Of a stretch of 64,000 bases of DNA, positions 44,489 to 54,409 are shown one piece after another. The stretch covers positions 1,068,488,444 through 1,068,552,443 of the forward strand of contig CM066031.1 of assembly GCA_033557465.1 (NCBI GenBank), written 5' to 3'. The notes beneath the pieces are model-generated. The model had not been told where the DNA came from. It made no database searches and saw nothing but the letters and a program-made list of their open reading frames with translations. Numbering within the stretch: the first letter of the stretch is position 1; every line of letters starts with the position of its first letter. The translations under genes and the position numbers were made by a program. The stretch is from Ichthyophis bannanicus. Its lineage: Eukaryota; Chordata; Amphibia; Gymnophiona; Ichthyophiidae.

Positions 44489-44502
44489 TTCCCCCCTTTG
44501 AT
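44489..44502 (-). promoter_or_regulatory. Polypurine tract of element 1
   Basis: On the minus strand AAAGGGGGGAA directly precedes TGTGGCAGG, the start of the 3' LTR. This is the usual primer for plus-strand DNA synthesis in retroviruses. Confidence 0.85.
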
Positions 44503-44556
44503 TAATCTCACCCTATTACTCAATAAGGTGTGAGAATTAAATCACTTTTAGAAGAA

Positions 44557-46638
44557 TCACATCATGATTGAAGGATTTCTACTAGGACTAGCTTTGTATA
44601 AAGCCATTATTTTAGTTGCGGTCTTCCGCTCTACTGTACTATCAATAGCATTATGAATGGAACGCATACAACATGGAATTAAACATGGTAATAAGAAGAT
44701 AACAGCAACAAGGATTAGTACTAAAACAATGAAAGTCTTAAATCCTCCCAGCCAAGAGAAAAGGTTAGCAAACCAGTTAGGAAATTTCAATGCGTGCCAA
44801 GTCTGTACTGGCACATAAGCATGTCTTTGCATATCTTTAGCAATTTCTTCAACTACTTGACCTTTATCATCTATTTTCAAACAGCAATTAGTTAAATTCA
44901 GCTTACCACATACTCCTCCTTCAGCTGCTAGCAAATAATCAAGTGCTAAGCGGTTCTGATATATAGCAGTGCGCATCTGAGTACTTTGCCTAGCTAAGAG
45001 CGTAAGAGCATGACTAGTTTCATTAGTTATTATTTCAACTACTGCTTGTAAGCGAATAATACGATTAATCATATAAATTGGGGTGCGATAACCATACATA
45101 CCATCATCATTCCAAGTGGCAGGTCCATAATACTCAATAATTCTTTCTGGTGGCCAATCATCACCTTGCCACTTTTCCCACTTGCCTATCTGTAAGGCTT
45201 CTCTTTTCTGTCTCAATGCTCTTTTGTGTCTGTGGGTAGTGTATACAGGGTATCCTAATTGTTCTCCATGTTCAGTGTTTAACAGGAAGAAAGAAGGTCT
45301 GATGGTTCCTAAGACACATGCTCCTCCCCAGTGTGGCGGGAGTTGTGCATATGCTCGGTTTCCACAGATCCAATATAGGCCAGGTGGGGCTTGCCAGGCT
45401 TGGACTTTGGCAAGGTTAGTCCATAGACCTGCAAGTTCAGGAAATCTGGCTAATGGGTTAGGAGGTTCAGGGTGTCTGATTCCTGACCACCATGCTGTCT
45501 TTTTGGTCGTGGCATTATAGTACTTCTGGCTAAGACAGACCAGCTGTCCTACCTTTTGGGTGAACTGGGGTCCAGTTCTGGCATAGCAAAGACGTCCAAC
45601 GATTGAGTGCGCTAACACCCATTCACTGGTAGTCTTGTGTAATTCAGTCTGGTTGTAAATCATGGAATAATTCAATTCTTGGGCTTCCCAGGGCCACTGG
45701 TCTCCCATTTGGGTTCCGCCACAGAAATAACAATCTGTGATCTTAAGACTAGATACTACTGCTCCGGCTAATTCTAGAAACAAATTCTGTGAAGGGTGGG
45801 GGATCTCAAACTTATTTACATGCATAGCTTCATAAAAAGTATTATGAATATGATATTTAGATGACTTATGGGCTTGAGTATTCAATCTGATATACACAAT
45901 GGTCCCTGGATCTATTGCTCCTCCAGCAATACGTAAACCAAACTTGTATCCTTGTTTCCATGCATGGGGATTATGTACACGCAAGTGTAAGGGGTTGCAA
46001 GCATCTTTCTGACATTTATCATTTGTGGTTGGCTTGGTTAGAGTAGCCATCCGTTTATCTATTTTCTCATCAGTTATACCAGTGTTCCAGGTAGCATAAA
46101 AAACACATCCCCAATACGGGCAATAGTAGTCTGCCGCTGGGGCAGTACTATAGCCTGGTTCCTTTTTCCCTGTACACTTTCTCCATCCTGTGGCACCTTC
46201 TGGACACATGTACTTATGGTCATTTCGATACGCTTTCTCCCATGTACCACAGGTGGAATAACTATCTCTATTAATGGCATTACATGCATCAAAATTCAAA
46301 ACAGCAGGTTTAGTAATGTCCTTAAGTGGTGGTGTAGCAGCTAATATAGGTCCATCTGCATCCTTCCATCTTATTTCCAACGTGTAATAGGATGGATTCT
46401 GATGCGGATTATAGCATGCTTTGATTTTGCCATGAGTGCAAACATTTAGTTCAGTGGTGTTATAGATACACCGAGTTACTGTTCCCTTGCAGGTATAGTA
46501 AGAATGGTAAAGCAAAGTCTGAGTTACTTTCAGTCCAGTTCTAGTAGAAGTAATGCAAGCAGTGCATGGAGGTAAAGCATAAGTCAGTTCAAAACCTCCA
46601 AAGAAGGCAACCAAGGCAAAGCAAAAACAGAGATACAT
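44557..46638 (-). CDS. env: Retroviral envelope glycoprotein, intact (element 1 env)
   Basis: An open frame of 693 codons with no defect seen. Residues 1-21 look like a signal peptide. The surface subunit has a CXXC motif (CYFC, residues 303-306) and several N-glycosylation sequons. Two basic cleavage sites lie at residues 470-473 (RHKR) and 476-479 (RQKR). The transmembrane subunit has a heptad-like region, a conserved segment around LALDYLLAAEGGVC (565-577) and a cysteine cluster C577, C585, C586. A hydrophobic membrane anchor spans about 633-657, with a short tail after it. No strongly hydrophobic fusion peptide follows the cleavage site, which is unusual. It would mediate receptor binding and membrane fusion; spliced expression from the donor at 52973 is expected. 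The start is the only ATG near the signal peptide. Confidence 0.93.
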   Translation of the reverse strand: MYLCFCFALVAFFGGFELTYALPPCTACITSTRTGLKVTQTLLYHSYYTCKGTVTRCIYNTTELNVCTHGKIKACYNPHQNPSYYTLEIRWKDADGPILAATPPLKDITKPAVLNFDACNAINRDSYSTCGTWEKAYRNDHKYMCPEGATGWRKCTGKKEPGYSTAPAADYYCPYWGCVFYATWNTGITDEKIDKRMATLTKPTTNDKCQKDACNPLHLRVHNPHAWKQGYKFGLRIAGGAIDPGTIVYIRLNTQAHKSSKYHIHNTFYEAMHVNKFEIPHPSQNLFLELAGAVVSSLKITDCYFCGGTQMGDQWPWEAQELNYSMIYNQTELHKTTSEWVLAHSIVGRLCYARTGPQFTQKVGQLVCLSQKYYNATTKKTAWWSGIRHPEPPNPLARFPELAGLWTNLAKVQAWQAPPGLYWICGNRAYAQLPPHWGGACVLGTIRPSFFLLNTEHGEQLGYPVYTTHRHKRALRQKREALQIGKWEKWQGDDWPPERIIEYYGPATWNDDGMYGYRTPIYMINRIIRLQAVVEIITNETSHALTLLARQSTQMRTAIYQNRLALDYLLAAEGGVCGKLNLTNCCLKIDDKGQVVEEIAKDMQRHAYVPVQTWHALKFPNWFANLFSWLGGFKTFIVLVLILVAVIFLLPCLIPCCMRSIHNAIDSTVERKTATKIMALYKASPSRNPSIMM

Positions 46639-46956
46639 GTTGATGTTGATTGGAGTTCTTCTGAGTCCTCAGCTTGCTGATCTTGATCCCGACAGTCTTT
46701 TATTCTTCGTCCCGTTTGCTAATGAAGCAATTTAACGGGTGCTGAGTGTTGATTGAAGATCCTCAAGATGTCCAGTACACATTAACCAACTTAGCAATTC
46801 AGTTGGCTTGTGAAGTCTGGCTTAGTCAATGTAGTCTCAAAGTAGTGTGTCAAATCACACACAAGTTGGGTTCGTTGAAACAAAACTGTTGCTGCATGGA
46901 AAACAGCAATCCTCTTCGAAAGACTTGGCTACTGCAAAGCACTTGTGATGACGTGT

Positions 46957-49900
46957 CTAAGCTGCTGGTTGCCGTCTCAAAGTAACTCGCAAGGGTACAT
47001 CAGGATGCTGCTCTGCTGTCCACTGCTCTGGTTCAGGATCGGCGGCGGGCTTGACTCTGCTGTGGTGGATCCAGGCGTCGATCTCGGCTACCTTTACTGC
47101 AGTTGGGGTAGACAGGATGACGGTGTACGGTCCCTTCCAATGGGGTTCCAACGGTATCTTCTTCCAATCTTTGATCCACACCGAAGTACCAGGCTGGTAG
47201 GGATGCAAGGGTTCCGTCAAGTTGATAGGCAACTGGTCTTGGATCCACGTATGGAGAGTCTGCAGAACAAAACTAAGAGCTAGGAGTTCTTGTCTGGTTA
47301 CTTCTGAACCAATCTGGGCTAAACTTCCTTTGACTCCCTGCACTATAGGTGGGGGTTTACCATACAAAACTTCAAAAGGGGAAAATCCTGTTGACTTTAC
47401 AGGAGCTGAGCGTATTCTGAGTAAAGCTATGGGGAGCACTTGGGGCCATTTCAAGTGTGTCTCCTGACAAAGCTTGGACATTTGGGCTTTCAAGGTACGA
47501 TTCATTCGCTCAACTTTCCCTGAACTCTGGGGTCTGTATGCCGTGTGGAGTTTCCACTGTATCTGCAAGGCTTTTGCTAACTGCTGAGTAACTTGGGAGA
47601 CAAATGAGGGTCCATTGTCTGACCCTATTACTGCTGGGATTCCAAATCTGGGGACAATCTCTCTCATTAAGACTTTGGTAACTTCTCGGGCTTTCTCAGT
47701 TCTGGTTGGGAATGCTTCTACCCACCCAGAGAAAATACAAACTAATACTAGTAGATAATGGTATCCATTGGCTTTTGGCATTTCGGTAAAATCAACTTGG
47801 AGGTTGTGCATGGGGGTGACACCTCCTGACTGAACTCGGGGTGCCGTAATAAGGCCTTGCTTGGCATTATTTTTGGCACAAGTTACACATTGACGTGCTA
47901 CTGAGGCTGATATGGTTGTCATCAGAGGGATGTAGAAATGTGGTCTGAGTGCTTTCTCCATAGCACTCTTCCCATAGTGGGTGGCTTCGTGGAAAGCTTT
48001 GACAAAGGATGGTCCTAATAGTTCAGGAATTACTATTCGTCCTGGAGGTTGACTGCCCTCTTCTGGTGGCAGCTCAATCCATCCATCTTTCAGTATTCCA
48101 TTTTCTCTGTCACAATAGTAATCCAATTCTTTGGTGGTATATCGTGGGGTCCATAGATTCAAGGGTACTGGGAACAATGCTGCTTGCATTGGCATAGCTT
48201 GTGGGGCAATTTGTCCTGTCATAGCTGCTTGTCGTGCTGAGGCATCTGCAAATCTATTCCCTCGGGCAACTTCTCCTTTTCCTGCTTGATGTCCTCTGCA
48301 ATGCATAACAGCTACACGTGTTGGGGCCCAAACTGCATCAAGTAACATCAATATCTCGGGACCATACTTGACTGATTTTCCTCCGGATGTGATGAGTCCT
48401 CTTTCTTTATAGAGAGCTCCATGGGCATGCAAGGTAGTGAAGGCATATTTGGAATCTGTATATACATTTAGCACAAGTTTTTCTCCTAACAACAATGCTC
48501 TGGTGAGTGCTATCAATTCGGCTTTCTGGGCTGATGTGCCTGAGGCTAGGGCTGATGATTCAACTACTTCGTGTTGAGTGACGACTGCATATCCGGCACA
48601 GCGTCGTCCATCAAGGATGAGACTGCTCCCATCAACATAATAGATTTGGTCAGGATTGTCTATGGGCACATCTGTCAAGTCAGGTCGACTGGAGAACACA
48701 GTTTCCATGACTTCGATACAGTCATGTTCTGTGAGTTCTTCACTGATGGGTATCAAGGTAGCTGGATTCAAGGCATGGCTCACTTCAAGTTGTATCTGTG
48801 GATTTTCACATAACATGCTCTGGTACTTCAACATTCGGGAATTGGTGAGCCAATAATTTGCTTTCTGTTCCATAAGGGCAAGGACTGCATGTGGCACAGT
48901 GACTCGTATGTTCTGTCCTAATGTGAGTTTGTCTGCTTCACTCACTAGTAGCGCTGTAGCTGCAACTGCTCTCAAGCAAGGTGGCCATCCTTTGGCCACA
49001 GGGTCCAATTGTTTCGATAGGTATGCTACAGGTCGCTCCCAATTTCCCAATTTCTGAGTCAACATGCCTAAGGCATTTCCCTGTGCTTCATGTACAAACA
49101 AGTGGAAAGGTTTGTGGACATCTGGTAGTCCAAGTGCTGGTGATGACATCAATTCTTCTTTTAACTTCTGGAAGGCTGTGTCCTGCTCAAGTCCCCACTC
49201 CAGTGGCGACTTTTCTTCTCCTTTTGTGGCTTCATACAGTGGTTTGGCAATTTGGGCAAAGTTGGGTATCCAGATTCGGCAATATCCTGCCGTACCCAGA
49301 AAGGCTCTGACTTGCTTTCTGGTTGTTGGAGTTGGAATTCTACATACTGCTTCTTTTCTTTCTCTGCCTAATCTTCTGCTTCCTTGGGTAATACGAAAAC
49401 CCAAGTATTTCACTTCTTTCTGGCATAGCTGTGCTTTGGCTCTGGAAACTTTGTATCCAGCTTCATCTAGTAACTGCAAAAGATCTTTGGTGGCTAGTAT
49501 ACATTCACTTTCTGATACGGCAGCTATCAACAGATCATCCACGTATTGAAGAAGCACTCTCTTCCCCGGGGCTACTGGATAGCTTGAAAGGTCTTGATTT
49601 AGTGCAGCACTAAAGATGGTAGGTGAATTCTTGAATCCTTGGGGTAATCTTGTCCAGGTAAGTTGGCCCCCTCTTCCAGAGATGGGGTCCTGCCATTCGA
49701 ATGCAAACAATATTTGGCTTACAGGGGCTAATCTTATGCAAAAGAATGCATCTTTCAAATCCAGTACAGTGAAATGGGTAGCTTCAGCAGGTATCAGTCC
49801 TAGAAGAGTGTAAGGATTGGGTACAACTGGATGTATGGTTTCAGCTGCATCATTTACTCTTCTCAAATCTTGCACTGGGCGATAATCATCTGTCCCAGGT

Positions 49901-50556
49901 TTCTTTACTGGCAAAAGTGGGGTGTTCCATGGGGATTGACATACTTTTAGTAGGCCATACTCGAGCAATCTTTGTAGGTGGCGATGAATGCCTTCAATTG
50001 CGGCTCTTGGGAGAGGGTACTGTTTGACGTGCACTGGTGTAGCACTAGGCTTGAGGGTTACAATCACTGGAGCTATATGCTTGGCTAGGCCTGGGGGACT
50101 GCCTTCTGCCCATACTCCAGGTGGTGCATCGATGTTCTTTAAAGTTTGTTCAAAATAGGTATCTTGGATGGAGTCATCAACGTAATACCTCCATTCTTCT
50201 TCTCGGGGAACTGTCAGCAGCATTACTCCTGCTGGTTTGGCTTGGGAATTTACTGTCATTTGCATTTCTCCTTGCTCAGAGAAAGATATTTGTGCTTGAA
50301 GCTTGGCTAGCATATCTCGTCCCAGTAGTGGTACTGGACATTCGGGCATGTAAAGGAATTGATTAGTTACTTGCTGTCCTCCTAGACTGCATATTCGGTT
50401 TTGAAGAAAAGACTTTGTGGCTTTGGCACCAGTTGCTCCTATAATGGTGACTGCTTTTGTAGTGAATGGGGCTATCTTTTTGTCTATTACTGAATGCTGT
50501 GCTCCAGTATCAACCATAAAGTTCATAATTTGGTCTCCTATTTGTATTCCGACCAT
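46957..50556 (-). CDS. pol: Retroviral Pol polyprotein (protease, reverse transcriptase, RNase H, integrase), intact
   Basis: Open over 1199 codons from the first in-frame ATG; the true product is a Gag-Pol fusion read through the UAG at 50599-50601, with the frame open between. Protease: VDTGA, catalytic Asp 16, and LLGRD at 77-81. Reverse transcriptase: VLDLKDAFF (264-272), LPQGF (304-308), YVDD (338-341). RNase H: Asp 642, Glu 680, Asp 701, Asp 771. Integrase: zinc-binding H856, H860, C890, C893; catalytic Asp 922, Asp 980 and Glu 1016 (35 residues between the last two); GPY motif at 1142-1144. All catalytic residues are present. Length and order fit gammaretroviruses. It ends at TAA, 320 bp before the env start. 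Confidence 0.95.
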   Translation of the reverse strand: MVGIQIGDQIMNFMVDTGAQHSVIDKKIAPFTTKAVTIIGATGAKATKSFLQNRICSLGGQQVTNQFLYMPECPVPLLGRDMLAKLQAQISFSEQGEMQMTVNSQAKPAGVMLLTVPREEEWRYYVDDSIQDTYFEQTLKNIDAPPGVWAEGSPPGLAKHIAPVIVTLKPSATPVHVKQYPLPRAAIEGIHRHLQRLLEYGLLKVCQSPWNTPLLPVKKPGTDDYRPVQDLRRVNDAAETIHPVVPNPYTLLGLIPAEATHFTVLDLKDAFFCIRLAPVSQILFAFEWQDPISGRGGQLTWTRLPQGFKNSPTIFSAALNQDLSSYPVAPGKRVLLQYVDDLLIAAVSESECILATKDLLQLLDEAGYKVSRAKAQLCQKEVKYLGFRITQGSRRLGRERKEAVCRIPTPTTRKQVRAFLGTAGYCRIWIPNFAQIAKPLYEATKGEEKSPLEWGLEQDTAFQKLKEELMSSPALGLPDVHKPFHLFVHEAQGNALGMLTQKLGNWERPVAYLSKQLDPVAKGWPPCLRAVAATALLVSEADKLTLGQNIRVTVPHAVLALMEQKANYWLTNSRMLKYQSMLCENPQIQLEVSHALNPATLIPISEELTEHDCIEVMETVFSSRPDLTDVPIDNPDQIYYVDGSSLILDGRRCAGYAVVTQHEVVESSALASGTSAQKAELIALTRALLLGEKLVLNVYTDSKYAFTTLHAHGALYKERGLITSGGKSVKYGPEILMLLDAVWAPTRVAVMHCRGHQAGKGEVARGNRFADASARQAAMTGQIAPQAMPMQAALFPVPLNLWTPRYTTKELDYYCDRENGILKDGWIELPPEEGSQPPGRIVIPELLGPSFVKAFHEATHYGKSAMEKALRPHFYIPLMTTISASVARQCVTCAKNNAKQGLITAPRVQSGGVTPMHNLQVDFTEMPKANGYHYLLVLVCIFSGWVEAFPTRTEKAREVTKVLMREIVPRFGIPAVIGSDNGPSFVSQVTQQLAKALQIQWKLHTAYRPQSSGKVERMNRTLKAQMSKLCQETHLKWPQVLPIALLRIRSAPVKSTGFSPFEVLYGKPPPIVQGVKGSLAQIGSEVTRQELLALSFVLQTLHTWIQDQLPINLTEPLHPYQPGTSVWIKDWKKIPLEPHWKGPYTVILSTPTAVKVAEIDAWIHHSRVKPAADPEPEQWTAEQHPDVPLRVTLRRQPAA

Positions 50557-50601
50557 AGGCTCCTGGAGACCTAAAGCAAACTTGGAGCCCGGTCTGTCCT
50601 A
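50557..50601 (-). promoter_or_regulatory. Gag-Pol UAG readthrough signal, element 1
   Basis: Gag ends at TAG (50599-50601) and pol continues in the same frame. Exactly 8 nt after it (50591-50598) GGGCTCC (50584-50590) can pair with GGAGCCT (50557-50563). Stop-readthrough gammaretroviruses have a structure at the same 8-nt spacing. The same stop, spacing and stem occur in element 2. Confidence 0.75.
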
Positions 50602-52496
50602 ATCCACGTCATCCTCATCATGGGCTGGTGTGGCCAATGCTTGAATGGCTCCTCCTCTCTCTCGCTGGTATTGTTCTCGATTGGCTCCTCCTCGGCCTCG
50701 GGGACGGCCTCGTCTTTCTTCTCGCCACTGATGATCGTTGTCGTCATCTTGCTGGGCGTCTTCGAGTTGCGGGCACGTATCTCTCCAATGTCCTTCCTCT
50801 CTGCAATAGGCGCATTGGTTCACGCCTAGTCTCTGGGTCCGGCCTCCGCCTTGACCCCGCCCTCTTCCTCTGCTCCTTCGACTAGGGACACCTCCCCTTT
50901 TCTTTTCAACTATGGCCGCAGCCAAAAAATCAGCTTTCTTCTTCATCTTTCTATCACATTCTCGCTGTCTTTCAGTATCACGATTCACATACACTTTATG
51001 AGCGACTTCCACTAACTGTGTTGCATTCATGCCCGCAAACCCTTCTAATTTCTGTAATTTACGTCTAATGTCTGGTTGAGACTGGTTTACAAAAGCAGAA
51101 TTCACCATGCATAAACTTCCTGGTGCCTCGGGATCATAGGGAGTATACATTCTGTAGGCTTCAGTTAATCTTTCATAAAAATCTGCTGGGCTCTCATCTA
51201 TCCCTTGGATAACTCCTGCAACTTTGGAAAGGTTCATAGCTTTTTGGCCCCCTCTCCTCAGGCCTTGTAAAAAGCCTTGGCGAAAACGGGCTAGGGCTGT
51301 GGATCCTTCATCTGTATTTGGATCCCATTGGGGGTCTTCATTCGGGAATTCTCTCTGAGCTGCTTCCCGACGGTCTATTATATTCTGCCCTGGTCCCGGA
51401 GCTACGGGGTTTTCTGCCATCCATTCAATAGCTGCTTTTCTAATTCTTGCTCGTTCTTCTGTTGTGAATAGGGTGGTCAGGAGCTGACGGCAATCTGGCC
51501 AAGTGGGTTGGTGAGTTTCCATAATACTAGTTACTAATTCTGTCAGCTCCTGGGGCTTACTAGTGTAGGAGGCATAATGCGACCTCCAATTTAATAAATC
51601 AGTTGTAGAGAAAGGGATATATACATAAGTTAGGGGTCCCGCTACCACTTCATCATTATCATTCTTTACGGGCACTCCCGGGACTTGCCGTAAGGGAAAC
51701 AGTTTGGCTGCCATGGGTGTCTTTGGGGATCTAAGGGTTATTGTCGTTGCCTTTGCAGGAGTCGCTTTCTTTTTCTCAACGGCTTTTGCTTTGGGTTTCT
51801 CTTTTACTGGTGTGCTAGTGCTAGCGCTGGCTTTCTCAATTATTTGTACACTGTCCTCCTCTTCTGGGGAATTCTCTCTTTCTCCTTCTTCTATCTCCAC
51901 TTCTGACTCGCCTTTTATGTCCTCCTCTTCTCTTTCCACTAATTCTTCCTCTTTCTCTCCTCCGGAGGGGGATCAGGGGTTGGGTCCCGCCTCGGCTCTG
52001 GCCGTCTCTGGGGTTCTGGGGCAGGACGCCGGGCTACTCTTACTGGACCTGGGGTTCGGGGCTGCCTGAGGACTATTTCTGGGGAATCAGGATCTACCAA
52101 GATGGGCTTCTTCTTGGCTTTCTTATCCTGCTCTTTCATTCTAGGCTGTTCCGTTTTCTGTCTAGAATCTGTCCTCGCTAACATTATTCTGCACTGTTCC
52201 TCATAACAGCGCTGCGCCCAGGGGGGCGGATCTTCACAAATACTTAACCAGGAATCTATATAGGGGTACTGATCGGGGTGCGCTACCCGCACTCTACGGT
52301 GTATTGACTGAATAATCTCTACAGTGAACGTTCCCTCTCGGGGCCAGATGGGGTCTAGATCGGGCCACTCCCTAGTACACAAAATCTGCAAACGGGCTGC
52401 TGTCATTTTAATACCATAATCTCCTGAATATCTCTCTTTAAAATGTGTGATCATACATTCTAATGGAGTGTTTCTAGTAGACCCCGCCCCTCCCAT
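50599..52496 (-). pseudogene. gag: Retroviral Gag polyprotein with one frameshift (element 1 gag)
   Basis: ATG at 52496 begins MGGAGSTRN, with the Gly 2 expected for myristoylation, so it is preferred over the upstream in-frame start at 52598. The matrix region and a proline-rich linker follow. The frame stops at TAG 51939-51941, while the next frame is open from before 51939 to the gag terminator at 50599. A single-base shift within the acidic/basic linker at about 51942-51965 is the only defect. Capsid has a major-homology-like segment, QGIDESPADFYERLTEAYR (about 245-263 of the second frame). Nucleocapsid has one zinc knuckle, C376, C379, H384, C389, then Arg/Gly-rich sequence. Gag forms the particle shell and packages RNA. 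Confidence 0.88.
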
Positions 52497-52967
52497 TTCG
52501 ATGTGTGCGCGCAACAACAGACAGAAGGGAAAAGGAGGGCGGACCGTGGGTAAGGGGTCCTCACGGCCCTGGAAACGTATAAGGAGTACAAATAACAAGA
52601 CAAGACGACACTCGCTTCCCCCTTTTCGCGACCTGAACGCGGTCGCCCGGTCAGGAAATGCGCTACTCAGGGGTCCGCCTTCACTTGGTCCGTGCTGCCA
52701 GACCTCTCATTCACCCTTCGTTCACACAATCATGCTAGCAACGTATCCCAGAATGCATTCGTTTCTATCTGTTCTGACTAGTCTTTTTCCTAATTACAAA
52801 AAGGATGGGGGTTTCACCCGGCGAATTCCCATGCGGGGTTACTCGGCCCTTCCTGGAGAGTTGATCATGCTCTCTTACCAATTCCCAATATCTCGAGATT
52901 ACAAATTCCAAATTCCAATGGCAGTACTGCTCTTTCTATTTCTGTCTAGACCCAAAATCAAAACTAT

Positions 52968-52973
52968 ACTCAC
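52968..52973 (-). promoter_or_regulatory. Major splice donor, element 1
   Basis: The minus strand reads GGATCCG followed by GTGAGT. The same sequence precedes GTGAGT in element 2 at 55225-55230. This is the likely donor for the spliced env mRNA. Confidence 0.75.
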
Positions 52974-53218
52974 CGGATCCGGTCCTCAAACTTCCCAAGC
53001 AGGCGCATGAGTTGGACCTCGGACTCCCCTCACTCGGGTTCGAGGCGTTGGCTCCAACCGGGCCCGGCACCCGCCGAGGTCCGACCAGCTCCCTCCGATA
53101 CAAGGGACCGGTGGCGCCAGGGAGCAGCCCTCGTCGGAAGGGCGCGATCCCGCAGGACCAAGCCTATAGAGGCGGAAAGTCGTGGTATATTGCCCTATAT
53201 ACACTTTGATTCCACAAC

Positions 53219-53236
53219 TTCCCGGCCAATGCACCA
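53219..53236 (-). promoter_or_regulatory. Primer-binding site, tRNA-Gly type
   Basis: Minus-strand TGGTGCATTGGCCGGGAA lies 7 nt inside the 5' LTR end. As I recall tRNA sequences, it is complementary over all 18 nt to the 3' end of vertebrate tRNA-Gly(GCC) including CCA. Confidence 0.8.
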
Positions 53237-53243
53237 AGGAATA

Positions 53244-53896
53244 TGTAGCAGCAAAGCGCAGACAAACCAATGATACCAGGAGTCTGTTCAGAAGGTCCAA
53301 ATCATTTATTTGTGCACAAGTCTCAAGCAAGTCAATTTCAAAATGGCTGAGCAAAGTTTTCAAGCATTACAACAACTTTTATAGACTTCTGTTCCATTCT
53401 AGGTATAGAAAAACATTTCATTGGTCCCGGTAACCTCCCGTACCTCTTCCATTGGTCCCGGTACTGATAAGTTTATCCAATTATGTCCCTTCTGTGGGCA
53501 TGACACCTGCCTGCCCCCCTTCTAGTCCCAATTACAATGGTCAGTTCATCAACTTGTTACTTTCACACTCTCAAGGTTATAGAACCAATTTGTGCCTGTA
53601 GAAGAGCAAGGTTCTGTAACTCATCTGTCAGCACTCCTCATTATTTCTTTGCAGATGTACTTTTTCTTATCAGTAACTTTTAAACATGTCTTTTCTGTAT
53701 TTTTCCATTTCTCAGTTCTGCAGTTCTGCTTACCTAAGCTAATTCAATACTTCTACTGAGTTCTATCTTACAATAGCAGCATATTGGGGGATGTGCAATC
53801 CTATATGCCTCTCCACAGGCCTCCTTTACAGGTCAAGCTAGCCATGCTGGCCTGCTTATGTCAGACACCGTGGGTCACAGGCCTGCACCTGCCACA
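53244..53896 (-). repeat. 5' LTR of element 1 (653 bp)
   Basis: Begins TGTGGCAGG and ends TGCTACA on the minus strand. Promoter features in order: two CCAATGG boxes inside a GGACCAATGGAAGAGG-type repeat (about 53418-53460), TATA box CTATAAAAG at 53376-53384, and AATAAA at 53305-53310 in the R region. Confidence 0.95.
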
Positions 53897-53900
53897 CTAC

Positions 53901-54409
53901 CAGCCAATTATAAAATAATTTTGCACTGCAGGGCTTTCAATGGACATAAGTCACTTTGAAAATTAATTCTTTTGCCGTTCCTCTCGGAATACCACACAAC
54001 CACTTCAATCACAGCAAAATTGCTCATGTGCAACTTAAATGTAACCTTACTACACACTCTCCCTTTCATACATTCAAGGAAAATAATTTCCTTTCAATTT
54101 TACTCAGTTTTTTGGGCCAGTCGCTCAGCTTCACAAACATAGGTCTGCTTTCATTGACATTTCCTGGTGGTTTCCACAGCATCATCAGGTCTCCAGGGTA
54201 ATCACAAGGATTCCATAGTGCTGCTTGGTGTTTCTATGGCGTTGCTGTAGAGTGACCAATTGGGCCTTGACATTCAGAGTTCCCCTTAGCCTAAGGTTCC
54301 ACAACTGCTTTTCTTGGAATGTTTGATATTTTCATAGGTTACTAAGGAAATGCCCATAGACATCAATGGAGCCCATTAATTTTTATGGAAGATATTAATC
54401 TTCTACTAC
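53901..54409. other. Spacer between two head-to-head proviruses
   Basis: About 510 bp of AT-rich DNA without gene or recognised repeat. It separates the two outward-reading 5' LTRs. It ends with CTAC at 54406-54409, directly before the LTR of element 2. Confidence 0.6.

Larger units (their letters stand above)
40739..53896 (-). mobile_element. Young gammaretrovirus-like endogenous provirus (element 1)
   Basis: Complete provirus on the minus strand: 5' LTR 53244-53896, primer site, leader, gag, pol, env, polypurine tract and 3' LTR 40739-44488. It is flanked by the 4-bp duplication CTAC (40735-40738 and 53897-53900). Without a 3.1-kb L1 insert in its 3' LTR it is about 10.1 kb. The two LTRs show no base substitution that I can see, only a 9-bp repeat-unit difference and one C in a C-run, indicating recent integration. 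Pol and Env are open; Gag has one frameshift. Gag and Pol share a frame across UAG. LTR ends TG...CA, a single zinc knuckle and the integrase GPY motif place it among gamma-like (class I) retroviruses. Confidence 0.95.

Noticed and set aside
48981..49549. Plus-strand open frames over 100 codons
   Set aside because: Antisense shadows of the intact pol gene.
52986..53363. 125-codon minus-strand open frame
   Set aside because: It covers the leader, primer site and LTR of element 1; non-coding in retroviruses of this type.
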